Counted from the stretch's first letter, positions 40,733 through 49,355 are shown. The stretch: DNA of 64,000 bases from Epsilonproteobacteria bacterium tcs-49 (GCA_002049495.1 LLYS01000004.1:124001-188000); one strand, 5' to 3'. The notes: generated by a model not told the origin, from the letters alone. Numbers and translations are program-made.

Positions 40733-41155
40733 TCAGAGGTGCTTTTGCACCAACTGCTTCAAACCGTTTTCATCCAGAGCGCCGCTGAGACGATCAACCT
40801 CTTTACCGTTTTTAAATACGGCCAAAGTGGGGATGCTTCTGATACCGAATCTTGCTCCTAGGTTCTGTTCGTTTTCGGTGTTGACTTTGGCAAAGAGCGC
40901 TTTGAGCGCGAAATTTTTTGAAACCTTTTCAAAAACCGGACCCATCATTTTGCACGGGCCGCACCACGGTGCCCAGAAATCCACGATTACGGGGATTTCA
41001 CTATTGACGAGCACTTCGTCCAAATTTGCTTCGCCAAGATTTATCAGATTCTTTTGAAGCAGCGAGTTTTTACACTTGCCGCAGTTGGCTTTGGCGTAGC
41101 TTTCCTTTTTGGGGATATTGTTTATCTGAAAACAGTGGGGACAAACGATTTTCAT
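40733..41155 (-). CDS. trxC: Thioredoxin 2 with N-terminal zinc ribbon
   Basis: A 140-residue TrxC. The zinc ribbon holds C5/C8 and C25/C28 (CPHC, CGKC); the thioredoxin fold follows with active site W64-C65-G66-P67-C68 and the cis-Pro region RSIPTLAVFKNG. It reduces cytosolic disulfides and peroxiredoxins such as Bcp. It is the second gene of a short operon after a 40-residue membrane protein; SD AAGGATGGAAG precedes it. Confidence 0.95.
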   Translation of the reverse strand: MKIVCPHCFQINNIPKKESYAKANCGKCKNSLLQKNLINLGEANLDEVLVNSEIPVIVDFWAPWCGPCKMMGPVFEKVSKNFALKALFAKVNTENEQNLGARFGIRSIPTLAVFKNGKEVDRLSGALDENGLKQLVQKHL

Positions 41156-41164
41156 CTTCCATCC

Positions 41165-41287
41165 TTAATTGTTGAGGTAGTAGTTGGCGACGATACCGAA
41201 GATCACGGTCATTTCGATCAAGGCTACTACCGCTAAATCTCGTTTATGTTCTTTGAGTGTCTGTATAGTTGTTTTTTCCTCTTTCAT
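41165..41287 (-). CDS. 40-residue single-span membrane protein
   Basis: A short ORF starting at ATG 41287 behind a textbook SD (AAGGAGGTAAG) and a perfect sigma-70 promoter. The product starts with a charged stretch (MKEEKTTIQTLKEHKRD) and has one membrane span, LAVVALIEMTVIFGIVANYYL, ending LNN. Positive residues before the span suggest the N-terminus stays in the cytosol. It is 9 bp upstream of trxC. No family recognised; it is probably a real small membrane protein. Confidence 0.75.
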   Translation of the reverse strand: MKEEKTTIQTLKEHKRDLAVVALIEMTVIFGIVANYYLNN

Positions 41288-41338
41288 CTTACCTCCTTTT
41301 CATATGAGAAAAGTTCCTAGAAGCAAGATTTCGGTGTA

Positions 41339-41367
41339 ATTATATCCGATTTATTAGCACTTGTCAA
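41339..41367 (-). promoter_or_regulatory. Perfect sigma-70 promoter of the small membrane protein-trxC operon
   Basis: On the minus strand, TTGACA (41367-41362), 17-bp spacer, TATAAT (41344-41339). Start of transcription would fall near 41332, giving a roughly 45-nt leader. Confidence 0.85.
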
Positions 41368-41372
41368 TACCG

Positions 41373-41436
41373 GTTGCTAAATGTAACTTTTCCAACTATT
41401 TGTGAAATCTTCAACTTTTACAGCAGTTTTAGCAAC
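41373..41436. repeat. 9-bp inverted repeat in the ectD upstream region
   Basis: GTTGCTAAA (41373-41381) and its exact complement TTTAGCAAC (41428-41436) are 46 bp apart between two divergent promoters. The first arm lies just upstream of the minus-strand -35 box, the second just before the + strand -35. It may be a pair of operator half-sites. Confidence 0.45.
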
Positions 41437-41437
41437 T

Positions 41438-41467
41438 TTGCTATAACTATCTATTCTATGGTATACT
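41438..41467 (+). promoter_or_regulatory. Probable promoter of the ectD-like gene
   Basis: TTGCTA (41438-41443), an 18-bp spacer and TATACT (41462-41467), about 92 bp before the ATG. Downstream are two small hairpins: CCGAT-CCC-ATCGG (41502-41514) and AATCTTT-TCTC-AAAGATT (41518-41535), then SD AAAAGGAGCG. Confidence 0.5.
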
Positions 41468-41558
41468 TTCATTAGCGGTTAGTGAATCGTTTTGTTAAAA
41501 GCCGATCCCATCGGTGTAATCTTTTCTCAAAGATTAAATCTACAAAAAGGAGCGCTAC

Positions 41559-42467
41559 ATGCATAACATCATCGACAAATACCCATCACGAAAATCACAG
41601 CAAGAACAGATCATCCCCCGCGTTGACCCCGTCATTTTCGGCAAAAGCGATCACGGTGATCCCTACGCCCTTTCCCCGCAGCAGCTGCAGCACTTTGAGC
41701 GGGAGGGATTTATCGTTTTGCAAGATCTTTTCAGCCCCGAAGAGGTGGAAAAACTTAAAAGCGAATGCGACAGACTGGTCGCCGATGAGACGCTGCACGA
41801 AAACGAAGAGTTCGTTACCGAGGAGCACAGCAAAATCGTGCGCTCCATCTTCGACCTGCCCAAATTCAGCGGCGTTTTTGATAAACTCTCCCGTGACAGA
41901 CGCTTTTTGACCGTGGCGCGCCAACTCATCGGTGAGCAGGTTTACCTGCACCAATCACGCATCAATATCAAACCCGCCCTGGATGGCAAATCCTTCCCCT
42001 GGCACTCGGATTTTGAAACATGGCACACCGAAGACGGGCTAAGCTCGCCAAAGGTGGTCACTGGCTGGATTATGCTGACGGAAAACACCCCCTACAACGG
42101 ACCGCTTTTTGTCATCCCCAAAAGCCACAAAAAGTATGTCAGCTGCCCGGGAACGACACCTGAAAACAACCATAAACAATCACTGAAGAACCAGAAGCTG
42201 GGGACGCCGAGTCTGTATGCCCTTGAGGAGTTTACCAAAGACGGCGAAGAGGTAATCGGCGTATACGGCAAACCCGGGACGGTGGTATTTCACGAATGCA
42301 ATATTATGCACGGCAGCCCCGACAACATCTCCCCATGGCCACGGACCAACTGCTTTTTTGTGTACAACAGTTGCGACAACGCCCCGGTCAATCCCCCCTT
42401 CGGCGCGAAGAAGCTGCGGCCAAAATTTCTGTGCAATACCGACACCACCCCGCTACGGCCGCTTTAA
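41559..42467 (+). CDS. ectD: Ectoine-hydroxylase-like Fe(II)/2-oxoglutarate dioxygenase
   Basis: A 302-residue non-haem iron oxygenase with the signature of ectoine hydroxylase: HQSRINIKPALDGKSF then PWHSDFETWHTEDG (iron ligands H149 and D151). The third ligand is H251 (CNIMHGSPDN) and the 2-oxoglutarate Arg R262. The residues after the signature (LSSPKVV, MLTENTPYNGPLF) differ from classic EctD, so the substrate may be ectoine or a close analogue. No ectABC genes are in the window. It has its own promoter and long leader. The symbol is a best match, not proven. Confidence 0.8.
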   Translation: MHNIIDKYPSRKSQQEQIIPRVDPVIFGKSDHGDPYALSPQQLQHFEREGFIVLQDLFSPEEVEKLKSECDRLVADETLHENEEFVTEEHSKIVRSIFDLPKFSGVFDKLSRDRRFLTVARQLIGEQVYLHQSRINIKPALDGKSFPWHSDFETWHTEDGLSSPKVVTGWIMLTENTPYNGPLFVIPKSHKKYVSCPGTTPENNHKQSLKNQKLGTPSLYALEEFTKDGEEVIGVYGKPGTVVFHECNIMHGSPDNISPWPRTNCFFVYNSCDNAPVNPPFGAKKLRPKFLCNTDTTPLRPL

Positions 42468-42524
42468 CCCCCTTTGCGGCCGGGAACCGAGGTTTTATTT
42501 CAACTTATTTTAAATATATCTTGG

Positions 42525-42530
42525 TATAAT
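42525..42530 (+). promoter_or_regulatory. -10 box of rpsB-tsf
   Basis: TATAAT preceded by TTGG (an extended -10) in a T-rich tract, with a leader of about 110 nt before the rpsB ATG. Confidence 0.65.
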
Positions 42531-42537
42531 CACGCGT

Positions 42538-42647
42538 TTTCTAAAAAAATTAGAGAGCAAATTCTCATGCGGTAATCCTTTTACGGTTGTGACGATTGTC
42601 ATTAAGGATCGCAGAGGCTAAACCCAATTTCAAATGAAGGATAGTTC
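42538..42647 (+). promoter_or_regulatory. rpsB 5' leader, possible S2-binding RNA
   Basis: The leader has small stems (GAGA/TCTC at 42553-42566; ATCCTT 42575-42580 with AAGGAT 42604-42609 around a 23-nt loop). Autoregulation of rpsB by S2 through its leader is known in other proteobacteria; here it is only suggested by position and length. Confidence 0.35.
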
Positions 42648-43445
42648 ATGGTAACAATGAAAGACTTGCTAGAGTGCGGTGTGCACTTCGGGCACCAAAC
42701 AAGAAGATGGAATCCAAAGATGAAAAAGTATATCTTTGGTGTGAGAAAAAACATTTATATTATCGATTTGCAAAAAACGCTTCGATACTTCAGATATACA
42801 TATAATGTTGTAAGAGACGCTGCGGCAGAGGGCCAAAGCATGCTTTTTGTGGGTACGAAAAAGCAAGCGAGCGAAGCGGTCAAAGAGCACGCATCACGGT
42901 GCGGTATGCCCTACGTTTCCACAAGATGGCTCGGCGGTATGCTTACAAACTTCGAAACAATGAAAAAATCGATCAAAAAACTTGAAGTGATCGAGCAGAT
43001 GGAAGAGAAGGGTCAAATGGACCTTCTTACCAAAAAAGAAGCGTTGATGCTGACTAGAAAGAAAGAGAAACTTATCGATTATCTCGGCGGTATCCGTGAC
43101 ATGAAACAGATCCCCGAATTTCTATTTGTCGTAGACGCGGTAAAAGAGCACATCGCCGTGCTTGAAGCCAAAAAACTCGGCATGAAGATCGTAGCTCCCC
43201 TTGATACCAACTGCGATCCCGATCTTATCGATTATCCGATCCCCGGAAACGACGACGCGATCAGATCGATCAACCTCTACTGCAAAGAGATGGCGGACGC
43301 TATCTTGGAAGGCAAAGCGGCACGTGAAGAGAGCGAAGAGGAAGCTGCACCCGAAGGTGAAGAGGCTGAAGCTGAAGCTCAAGGTGAGGAAGTAGCTGCG
43401 GAAGCGACGGAAGAAGAAGCGGCAACCGAAGAAAAAGGAGAGTAA
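42648..43445 (+). CDS. rpsB: 30S ribosomal protein S2
   Basis: A 265-residue S2: begins [24 protein letters not shown] and carries FVGTKKQA and [10 protein letters not shown]. The last 40 residues are a tail of almost only Glu, Ala and Gly, longer than usual. It is followed after one base by tsf, the standard bacterial pair. Confidence 0.98.
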   Translation: MVTMKDLLECGVHFGHQTRRWNPKMKKYIFGVRKNIYIIDLQKTLRYFRYTYNVVRDAAAEGQSMLFVGTKKQASEAVKEHASRCGMPYVSTRWLGGMLTNFETMKKSIKKLEVIEQMEEKGQMDLLTKKEALMLTRKKEKLIDYLGGIRDMKQIPEFLFVVDAVKEHIAVLEAKKLGMKIVAPLDTNCDPDLIDYPIPGNDDAIRSINLYCKEMADAILEGKAAREESEEEAAPEGEEAEAEAQGEEVAAEATEEEAATEEKGE

Positions 43446-43446
43446 G

Positions 43447-44370
43447 ATGGCGATCAAAGCAAGTGACGTTAAAAAACTAAGAGAGATGACCGGTGCGGGG
43501 ATGATGGATTGTAAAAAAGCCCTCACCGAAGCTGAAGGTGATATGGACAAAGCGGTAGAGGGGCTGAGAAAAAAAGGTCTCAGCGCCGCTGCGAAAAAAG
43601 CGGACAGAGTTGCCGCCGAAGGTTCTATCACCCTTGAAATCAGCGACGACAACAAAAAAGCGACGCTAACGGAGATCAACGCCGAAACGGATTTCGTGGC
43701 GAAAAACGACAACTTCAAAGAGTTTGCGAAAGACGCTTCCGCGCATATCCACGGCGAGAGTGCGACAACCGTGGCGGAACTGCACGAAACAACGATCAAC
43801 GGTGAAAAGTTCTCCGATTACCTCAGCACGCAGATCGCAAAGATCGGTGAAAACATCGTTGTACAGCGTTTCAGAACCCTTGAAACCGGTGCCAACGGCG
43901 CCGTAGCCGGTTACCTGCACGCCAACGGCAGAGTGGGGACGCTTGTAGCAGCGGAGTGCGACAGCCCCGAAACCGCCGACGCGGTAGCGGCAGCGCTGAA
44001 AGATATCGCAATGCACGCTGCGGCGATGAACCCAATGTATCTTAACGAAGCTGCGGTTCCGGCCGAAACGATCGCAAAAGAGGAAGAGATCGCGAAAGAG
44101 CAGCTTAAAAAAGAGGGAAAACCCGAAAAGATTTGGGACAAGATTCTTCCGGGAAAAATCAAAAAGTATATGAAGGACAACACCCTTGAGGATCAACCCT
44201 TTGTGAAAGACGACAAACAAAGCGTTGGGCAATTCCTTGCCAACGCCGCGAAAGAAACCAACGGTACGGCGAAGCTGGTAGACTTCGTACGCTACGAGCT
44301 TGGTGAAAACGTAGAGAAAAAAGAGGACGACTTCGCTGCGGAAGTTGCCGCGGAGCTTGGACAAAAGTAG
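43447..44370 (+). CDS. tsf: Elongation factor Ts
   Basis: A 307-residue EF-Ts, the nucleotide exchange factor for EF-Tu. N-terminal UBA-like part KLREMTGAGMMDCKKAL and the key TDFVAKN motif (about 81-87) are intact. It is shorter than the 350-residue Campylobacter form. GGAG in AAAGGAGAGTAAG serves as SD inside the rpsB end. Confidence 0.98.
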   Translation: MAIKASDVKKLREMTGAGMMDCKKALTEAEGDMDKAVEGLRKKGLSAAAKKADRVAAEGSITLEISDDNKKATLTEINAETDFVAKNDNFKEFAKDASAHIHGESATTVAELHETTINGEKFSDYLSTQIAKIGENIVVQRFRTLETGANGAVAGYLHANGRVGTLVAAECDSPETADAVAAALKDIAMHAAAMNPMYLNEAAVPAETIAKEEEIAKEQLKKEGKPEKIWDKILPGKIKKYMKDNTLEDQPFVKDDKQSVGQFLANAAKETNGTAKLVDFVRYELGENVEKKEDDFAAEVAAELGQK

Positions 44371-44377
44371 GTCTGCT

Positions 44378-45019
44378 TTGTCCTCCCCCCTTTTACGAGC
44401 CGAAGGCCTTTCCTTCGGTTTCGAATATGAACTCTTCAACGACGTAAACTTAGAACTTTTCCCAAAAGAGAGCATTGCGATACTTGGTGTAAGCGGCAGC
44501 GGCAAATCGAGCCTTTTACACAATTTATCCACCTTCCTTCCCCCAAACGGCGGAAAGGTCACCATCGACGGCCAAGATATCTACAACAGCGACGTCACCG
44601 CCTTGCGGCGCAGCTTTGTAGGAATCATTTTTCAATTCCACTACCTTTTTAAATCGATGAGTGCCAGAGAGAATCTCAACGTCACCACTTTGCTTTCCGA
44701 TACTAGCGTTGATGAGCGGCTTTTACAAACCCTGCAGATCCAAAACGTCATCGACCAGCACGTCACCGAACTCTCCGGGGGACAGCAGCAGCGCGTCTCC
44801 ATCGCCAGAGTGCTGAGTAAACGACCGAAGCTGATCTTTGCCGATGAACCCACGGGCAACCTTGACAAAGCCACCGCCTCGCTGGTAATGAAAACTTTGA
44901 TACAATATACCCATGAAAACGATGCGGGTCTGTTTGTGGTGACCCATGACGAGGAGTTGGCGAAGATGTGCAATAAAATTTACCGACTTGAAGATAAAAC
45001 GATCACCCAACTGCAGTAA
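44378..45019 (+). CDS. lolD: ABC transporter ATP-binding protein, LolD-like
   Basis: A 213-residue ABC ATPase of the lipoprotein-release (LolCDE) or MacB type. Walker A GVSGSGKSSL, Q-loop in IIFQFHYLF, signature LSGGQQQR and Walker B LIFADEPTGNLD are intact. The start is most likely TTG at 44378, 8 bp after the tsf stop; an upstream TTG at 44345 lies inside tsf. No membrane partner (LolC/E) is adjacent. It overlaps fliR by one base (TAATG). Confidence 0.85.
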   Translation: MSSPLLRAEGLSFGFEYELFNDVNLELFPKESIAILGVSGSGKSSLLHNLSTFLPPNGGKVTIDGQDIYNSDVTALRRSFVGIIFQFHYLFKSMSARENLNVTTLLSDTSVDERLLQTLQIQNVIDQHVTELSGGQQQRVSIARVLSKRPKLIFADEPTGNLDKATASLVMKTLIQYTHENDAGLFVVTHDEELAKMCNKIYRLEDKTITQLQ

Positions 45020-45789
45020 TGACCTGGTTACAACTCGTTAGCGAAGAGTATATCTTTTCCTTCTTTCTGCTTTTTATCCGTATCACCGCCATGTTTGCGA
45101 CGATGCCCTTTTTCTCCCACATGGCGATCTCCATGCAGGTCAAAGCGGCCTTTGCCTTTTATTTGGCGGTGATTCTTTTTCCCCTGGTCGACACTACGCC
45201 CGTCAATATCGAAATCAGCTCCATCGTTTTAGCGATGTTTTACGAACTGGTCTTTGCCGTTATTGCGGGGTTGGCGCTGAATATCGTATTTATGATGCTG
45301 ATGTATGCCGCGGAGATTATGTCCTTTATCATGGGGTTTTCCATGGCCAGTGCCATGGACCCCGTTACGGGGATGAACTCGCCCATTATCGGGATCTTTA
45401 TCTCCATGGTAGCGCTTTTGATCCTGCTTGAAACCAACGGCCACCACCATATGCTCACCTTTATCGCCCACTCCATCAACTCCGTTCCCCTGGGCGGCTT
45501 TGTGGTTACGGACAATATGATCCAATACTTCGTCAAAGCGATGGCAAACTTTTTCGTTATGGGCTTTACCATCGCCTTTCCGCTGATCGCTTTGGCATTT
45601 ATCTCCGATGCGATCTTTGGAATGCTGATGAAGACGATGCCGCAATTTAACCTGCTGGTTGTGGGTTTTCCCATCAAAATTACCGTCTCCTTGATCATCC
45701 TGATCACCACGCTGGGATCGATGATGGTCGTTTTCCAACAGGAGTTGGCAAAAGCGTTCCACTTTCTGGAGATGCTAGTTTATAAGTAG
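45019..45789 (+). CDS. fliR: Flagellar export apparatus protein FliR
   Basis: A 256-residue polytopic protein of the flagellar type III export gate with FliP and FliQ. About six membrane helices; typical N-terminal FFLLFIRITAMFATMPFFS and the long GFSMASAMDPVTGMNSP segment. It is separated from other flagellar genes, coupled to lolD, and its end overlaps convergent moeA by 15 bases. Confidence 0.95.
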   Translation: MTWLQLVSEEYIFSFFLLFIRITAMFATMPFFSHMAISMQVKAAFAFYLAVILFPLVDTTPVNIEISSIVLAMFYELVFAVIAGLALNIVFMMLMYAAEIMSFIMGFSMASAMDPVTGMNSPIIGIFISMVALLILLETNGHHHMLTFIAHSINSVPLGGFVVTDNMIQYFVKAMANFFVMGFTIAFPLIALAFISDAIFGMLMKTMPQFNLLVVGFPIKITVSLIILITTLGSMMVVFQQELAKAFHFLEMLVYK

Positions 45790-46986
45790 TACCGACACCC
45801 GCTCTCCCGCTTGGACCCGTGTGGTCTCGGGCTGAAGCATGAGCAGCCCCGCACTGTCTAGCATATTGGTCAAAATGGCGCTACTGCCGCTTTTTTTCCC
45901 TTGGAAATTAACCCGAAAACTCTCATTTTCGTAGCGCACGTTCACCGCATGATAAGACGTCTTGCCCGCAGGTTTGGCAAAATCCTCCTCCAGTACCGCG
46001 TCGACGATGGCGGGTTCATAGCTGCCCCCTTGCATCTTGACGATCATAGGCACGGCGTAGAGCAAAAAAGTCACCGTCGAAGAGAACGCAAATCCCGGCA
46101 GGGAGATGATAAACTGATCCTCTTTTCTGGCAAACATCAGATGCTGCCCGGGTTTGAGCTTGACGCCTTTAAACAGCGGCCGGGCTCCAATCTCGTCGCG
46201 TACCACGTCTTTGACGAAATCATAATCCCCTACGCTCACGCCGCCGGTGGTGACTACGATGTCGGCTTGTTTCAAACCGTTTTGGATCGCGCGGCTGATG
46301 CTTTCTTTATCATCTTCGACCACACCCAGCTGCACCACCTCCGCACCGTAGCTTTTCGCCAACGCTTCGAGGGTGATATGGTTGGAGCTGCGGATCTGGG
46401 CATCGTTTGTCTGGGGCTGGGCCAGATCGAGGATTTCACTGCCGCTGCTTAGTACCGCGACAATGGGGCGCTTGTATACGGCTACCTGGGCGATATTGAG
46501 GCTTGCCATCACGCCGATTTCCGCGTAACCGATCCTGCTGCCCTTTTTGATCAGGACTTCGCCCTTTTCGTAATTCTCCCCCACGTTGCGCACGGCAAAG
46601 CCCTTTTCCACGGGTTTTACGATCTGTATGCTTTCCCCTTGAAGCTCGACGTTTTCGATGGGGACGAGCGTATCGCTGCCCTTTGGCATCAACGACCCCG
46701 TAAAGGTTTTGATGCAGCTGCCCTTTTGCACCTGCGTTTCGATCATTTCGCCGGCGGGGTTATCATGCAGGACCTCCAGCGCTTTAGCTCCCATATCCTC
46801 ATAGCGGATCGCATAACCGTCCATGGCTGAGGTGGGATGTGCGGGTGAACTTTGCCGCGCGATGATATCTTCGGCCAAAATGAAGCCCAGCGCGTCGCTG
46901 AGAAACAGCCGCCTCGTGGCGGGGGCGGGAAGGGAAAGGGTGTTGATAATCTCCTGGGATTGATGATATGTAATAAACTCTTGCAT
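45775..46986 (-). CDS. moeA: Molybdopterin molybdenumtransferase
   Basis: A 403-residue MoeA, which inserts molybdate into adenylylated molybdopterin. Family segments: SAMDGYAIR, IRSSNHITLEALAKS and the catalytic loop VVTTGGVSVGDYDFVKDVV, then LPGFAFSSTVTF. It acts after MoaD/MoaE. A hairpin whose 3' arm holds the probable SD precedes the start. Confidence 0.96.
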   Translation of the reverse strand: MQEFITYHQSQEIINTLSLPAPATRRLFLSDALGFILAEDIIARQSSPAHPTSAMDGYAIRYEDMGAKALEVLHDNPAGEMIETQVQKGSCIKTFTGSLMPKGSDTLVPIENVELQGESIQIVKPVEKGFAVRNVGENYEKGEVLIKKGSRIGYAEIGVMASLNIAQVAVYKRPIVAVLSSGSEILDLAQPQTNDAQIRSSNHITLEALAKSYGAEVVQLGVVEDDKESISRAIQNGLKQADIVVTTGGVSVGDYDFVKDVVRDEIGARPLFKGVKLKPGQHLMFARKEDQFIISLPGFAFSSTVTFLLYAVPMIVKMQGGSYEPAIVDAVLEEDFAKPAGKTSYHAVNVRYENESFRVNFQGKKSGSSAILTNMLDSAGLLMLQPETTRVQAGERVSVLLIN

Positions 46987-46991
46987 GGATA

Positions 46992-47018
46992 AAGCCTTTA
47001 TCTATTCTCTAAAGGCTT
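46992..47018 (-). promoter_or_regulatory. Hairpin directly upstream of moeA
   Basis: AAGCCTTT (46992-46999) and AAAGGCTT (47011-47018) form a perfect 8-bp stem around an 11-nt loop, 6 bases before the moeA start. On the minus strand the AAAGG of the stem is the probable SD, so folding would hide it. The loop holds GAGAATAGAT, also found at both ends of the rnc-aroC insert. Confidence 0.5.
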
Positions 47019-47060
47019 CATTGTAGTATCTTTTAGCTTGCGCGCCAATAAAACGGCGCT

Positions 47061-48140
47061 TTAGGAGTAGATCTTTTGCAAGCTCTCCATCTTTGCCGTG
47101 GCATTGAGCAGCACCATATCCGCCAAAATAGCCGCGAGCATCGATTCGCACACGACGCTGCCGCGGATAGCGACGCAGGGGTCGTGGCGCCCTTTGAGTT
47201 CGCAGAGTTGCTCCTGTCCATGGGTATCGAGGGTTTCTTGTTCTTGAAAGATGGAAGGCGTGGGTTTGAAATAGACGGTGATTTCCAAATCCTCCCCGGT
47301 ACTGATCCCGCCTAAAATACCGCCGCTGTGGTTACTTTTAAACCCTTTTTTATCCATCGCGTCGTTGTTTTGCGACCCCTGAAGCCGCGCGGCGTGCATC
47401 CCCTCGCCGATCTCTACGGCTTTGACGGCGTTAAGCCCCATCATCGCTTCGCCGATGGCGCCGTCGAGTTTGCGGTACATGGGCTCACCCAGCCCCGCTT
47501 TCATCCCCGCAGCCTTGACCTTGACCACGCCGCCGACGGAGTCGTGCGCCTCCTTTGCCTGCATAATGCGATCCTTTTGCTGCTGCTCCATCGCCGGATC
47601 GAGGGCGCAGATTTCACTGTTTTTGGCATAGGCGAAATCGCTCTGTTTCGCTTCCACGTCAGCAACGGCGTGGACGCCGGAAAACAGTTCGATACCCAAC
47701 TGCTTTATCATCAGCTTCGCGATCGCCCCCGCGGCCACGCGCGCCGCGCTCTCTCGGGCGCTGCTGCGTCCGCCGCCTCTGTAGTCGCGGATACCGTATT
47801 TTTGAAAGTAGGTAAAATCCGCATGCCCCGGGCGAAACAGGTCTTTGATGCTGCCGTAGTCCCTGCTTTTTTGATTGGTGTTAAAGATCACCATCGCTAT
47901 GGGGGTTCCGGTACTTTTTCCCTCGAATACGCCGCTTAGAATCTGCACCTCATCGCCCTCTTTGCGCGCCGTTTCAAATCTGTTTTTTCCCGGTTTTCTG
48001 CGATCCATCTCACTTTGGATAAAGGCTTCATCGATCTCCAGTCCGGCGGGCACGCCGTCGACGATGCACCCCAAAGCTTTCCCGTGGGATTCGCCGAAGG
48101 TGGTGTAGCAAAACTTTTCGCCGAAGGTATTGCTGCTCAT
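47061..48140 (-). CDS. aroC: Chorismate synthase
   Basis: A 359-residue FMN-dependent enzyme for the last step of the shikimate pathway, feeding PabB and MqnA also encoded here. FGESHGKALGCIVDGVPAG opens the protein; RPGHADFTYFQKYGIRDYRG and RSSARESAARVAAGAIAK follow. SD AAAAGGAGAA precedes the ATG. It is normally next to rnc; here about 120 bp separate them. Confidence 0.98.
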   Translation of the reverse strand: MSSNTFGEKFCYTTFGESHGKALGCIVDGVPAGLEIDEAFIQSEMDRRKPGKNRFETARKEGDEVQILSGVFEGKSTGTPIAMVIFNTNQKSRDYGSIKDLFRPGHADFTYFQKYGIRDYRGGGRSSARESAARVAAGAIAKLMIKQLGIELFSGVHAVADVEAKQSDFAYAKNSEICALDPAMEQQQKDRIMQAKEAHDSVGGVVKVKAAGMKAGLGEPMYRKLDGAIGEAMMGLNAVKAVEIGEGMHAARLQGSQNNDAMDKKGFKSNHSGGILGGISTGEDLEITVYFKPTPSIFQEQETLDTHGQEQLCELKGRHDPCVAIRGSVVCESMLAAILADMVLLNATAKMESLQKIYS

Positions 48141-48141
48141 T

Positions 48142-48272
48142 ATCTATTCTCCTTTTTTTCGGGCATGGCCCGATAAAAATTCCTTTCACTGAAGCCTCGT
48201 CTTTGACTCGGCTCCGCTTCAAGTAAGCAAAGCGTTCTCTTCGCTTCGCGCTACCGCTTAATCTATTCTCCT
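48142..48272. repeat. Small insertion between aroC and rnc flanked by 12-bp direct repeat
   Basis: ATCTATTCTCCT occurs at 48142-48153 (aroC SD) and again at 48261-48272 (last codons of rnc), enclosing 107 bp. The insert contains several small stems (CGGGC-ATG-GCCCG at about 48160-48172; GAAGC...GCTTC; AAGCG...CGCTT) but no ORF. The arrangement is that of a miniature mobile element with target duplication, or of a tandem duplication that diverged. Confidence 0.6.
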
Positions 48273-48934
48273 GTTTCCAGCTTATCCATGGCGATCTTCG
48301 CCGCTTTTTGCTGGGCATCCTTTTTACTTTTTCCCACGGCCACCGCAAGCTCTTTGCCCCTCAGGCTGACGCGCACTTCAAACTCCTTTTGGTGATCGGG
48401 TCCCCTGCTGCCCACAAGCTCATACTCGGGCGTAACCCCCTCAATCGATTGCGTAATCTCCTGCAGGGCGGTTTTGTAATCCTTGGAGAGGGTTTTCAGA
48501 TCGATCTTGGGATAGGCACGGTTTAAAATATCCACGACGATCTTTTCGACGGTTTTTAAACCGCTTTCCAGATAGATCGCTCCCATCACCGCTTCAAAAG
48601 CGTTGGAGGTCAGCGAACTCTTCTCCCGCCCCCGATTGTTCTCCTCCGCGTTGGAGATAAACAGGCTCTCCCCCAGATCGATCATCTTCGCCAGCTTTGA
48701 AAGCCCCTGTTCGTTGACGATAGAAGCTCTGGTTTTGGACAAAACCCCCTCGTCCGATTCGGGGAACTTTTTATACAAAAACTCCGCAACCACCAGATCG
48801 ATCACCGCATCACCCAAAAACTCCAGCCGCTCATTATTGTAAGGCTTTTTGTAACTTTTATGGGTCAAAGCCTCAATAATCAACTGCTTATTTTTAAAAC
48901 TATATCCCAATCGTTTTTCAAATTGTTCAACCAT
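48263..48934 (-). CDS. rnc: Ribonuclease III
   Basis: A 223-residue RNase III: signature [20 protein letters not shown] in the catalytic domain, acidic residues in [10 protein letters not shown], and a C-terminal double-strand RNA-binding domain (about 150-220). It processes rRNA and structured mRNAs. Its last codons lie in the direct repeat that recurs before aroC; its start overlaps the end of rnhA. Confidence 0.97.
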   Translation of the reverse strand: MVEQFEKRLGYSFKNKQLIIEALTHKSYKKPYNNERLEFLGDAVIDLVVAEFLYKKFPESDEGVLSKTRASIVNEQGLSKLAKMIDLGESLFISNAEENNRGREKSSLTSNAFEAVMGAIYLESGLKTVEKIVVDILNRAYPKIDLKTLSKDYKTALQEITQSIEGVTPEYELVGSRGPDHQKEFEVRVSLRGKELAVAVGKSKKDAQQKAAKIAMDKLETGE

Positions 48935-49355
48935 TTTTTATCCTCGTAGCTTCTTCTCTTGCCAACTCGTCACAACGCTCATTCTCCGCATGACCGTCAT
49001 GCCCTCGTACCCATGTACCGTGCACCCTGTGGGGCTTCGCAACTTCCAAATACTCCCTCCATAAATCGACATTTTTCACTTTTTTAAAATCCTTTGCGAT
49101 CCAGCCCTCAAGCCATTTGTTGATTGCGTTGACCACGTAGCTGCTGTCGCTGATCACCTCTACGTCGCAGGGTTCTTTGAGCAGCTTGAGCCCCTCGATG
49201 ACCCCTTGCAGCTCCATGCGGTTATTCGTCGTATCCGCCGCGCCGCCGCTGTACTCTTTTTCCGTGCCGCGGTAGCGCAAAATACCGCCGTACCCCCCCG
49301 GCCCCGGGTTGCCCAAACTTGATCCGTCACTGAAAAGCTCTATTTTTTTTCTCAT
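48927..49355 (-). CDS. rnhA: Ribonuclease HI
   Basis: A 142-residue RNase HI that removes RNA from RNA-DNA hybrids. Catalytic acids in [29 protein letters not shown] and [12 protein letters not shown], plus [17 protein letters not shown]. It overlaps rnc by 8 bases. The order dnaG, TPR protein, rnhA, rnc, aroC matches C. jejuni as remembered. Confidence 0.97.
   Translation of the reverse strand: MRKKIELFSDGSSLGNPGPGGYGGILRYRGTEKEYSGGAADTTNNRMELQGVIEGLKLLKEPCDVEVISDSSYVVNAINKWLEGWIAKDFKKVKNVDLWREYLEVAKPHRVHGTWVRGHDGHAENERCDELAREEATRIKNG

Noticed and set aside
43122-44565. Long open frames antisense to rpsB and tsf (up to about 300 codons)
   Set aside because: Codon-bias shadows of highly expressed genes; translations have no domain and no SD.
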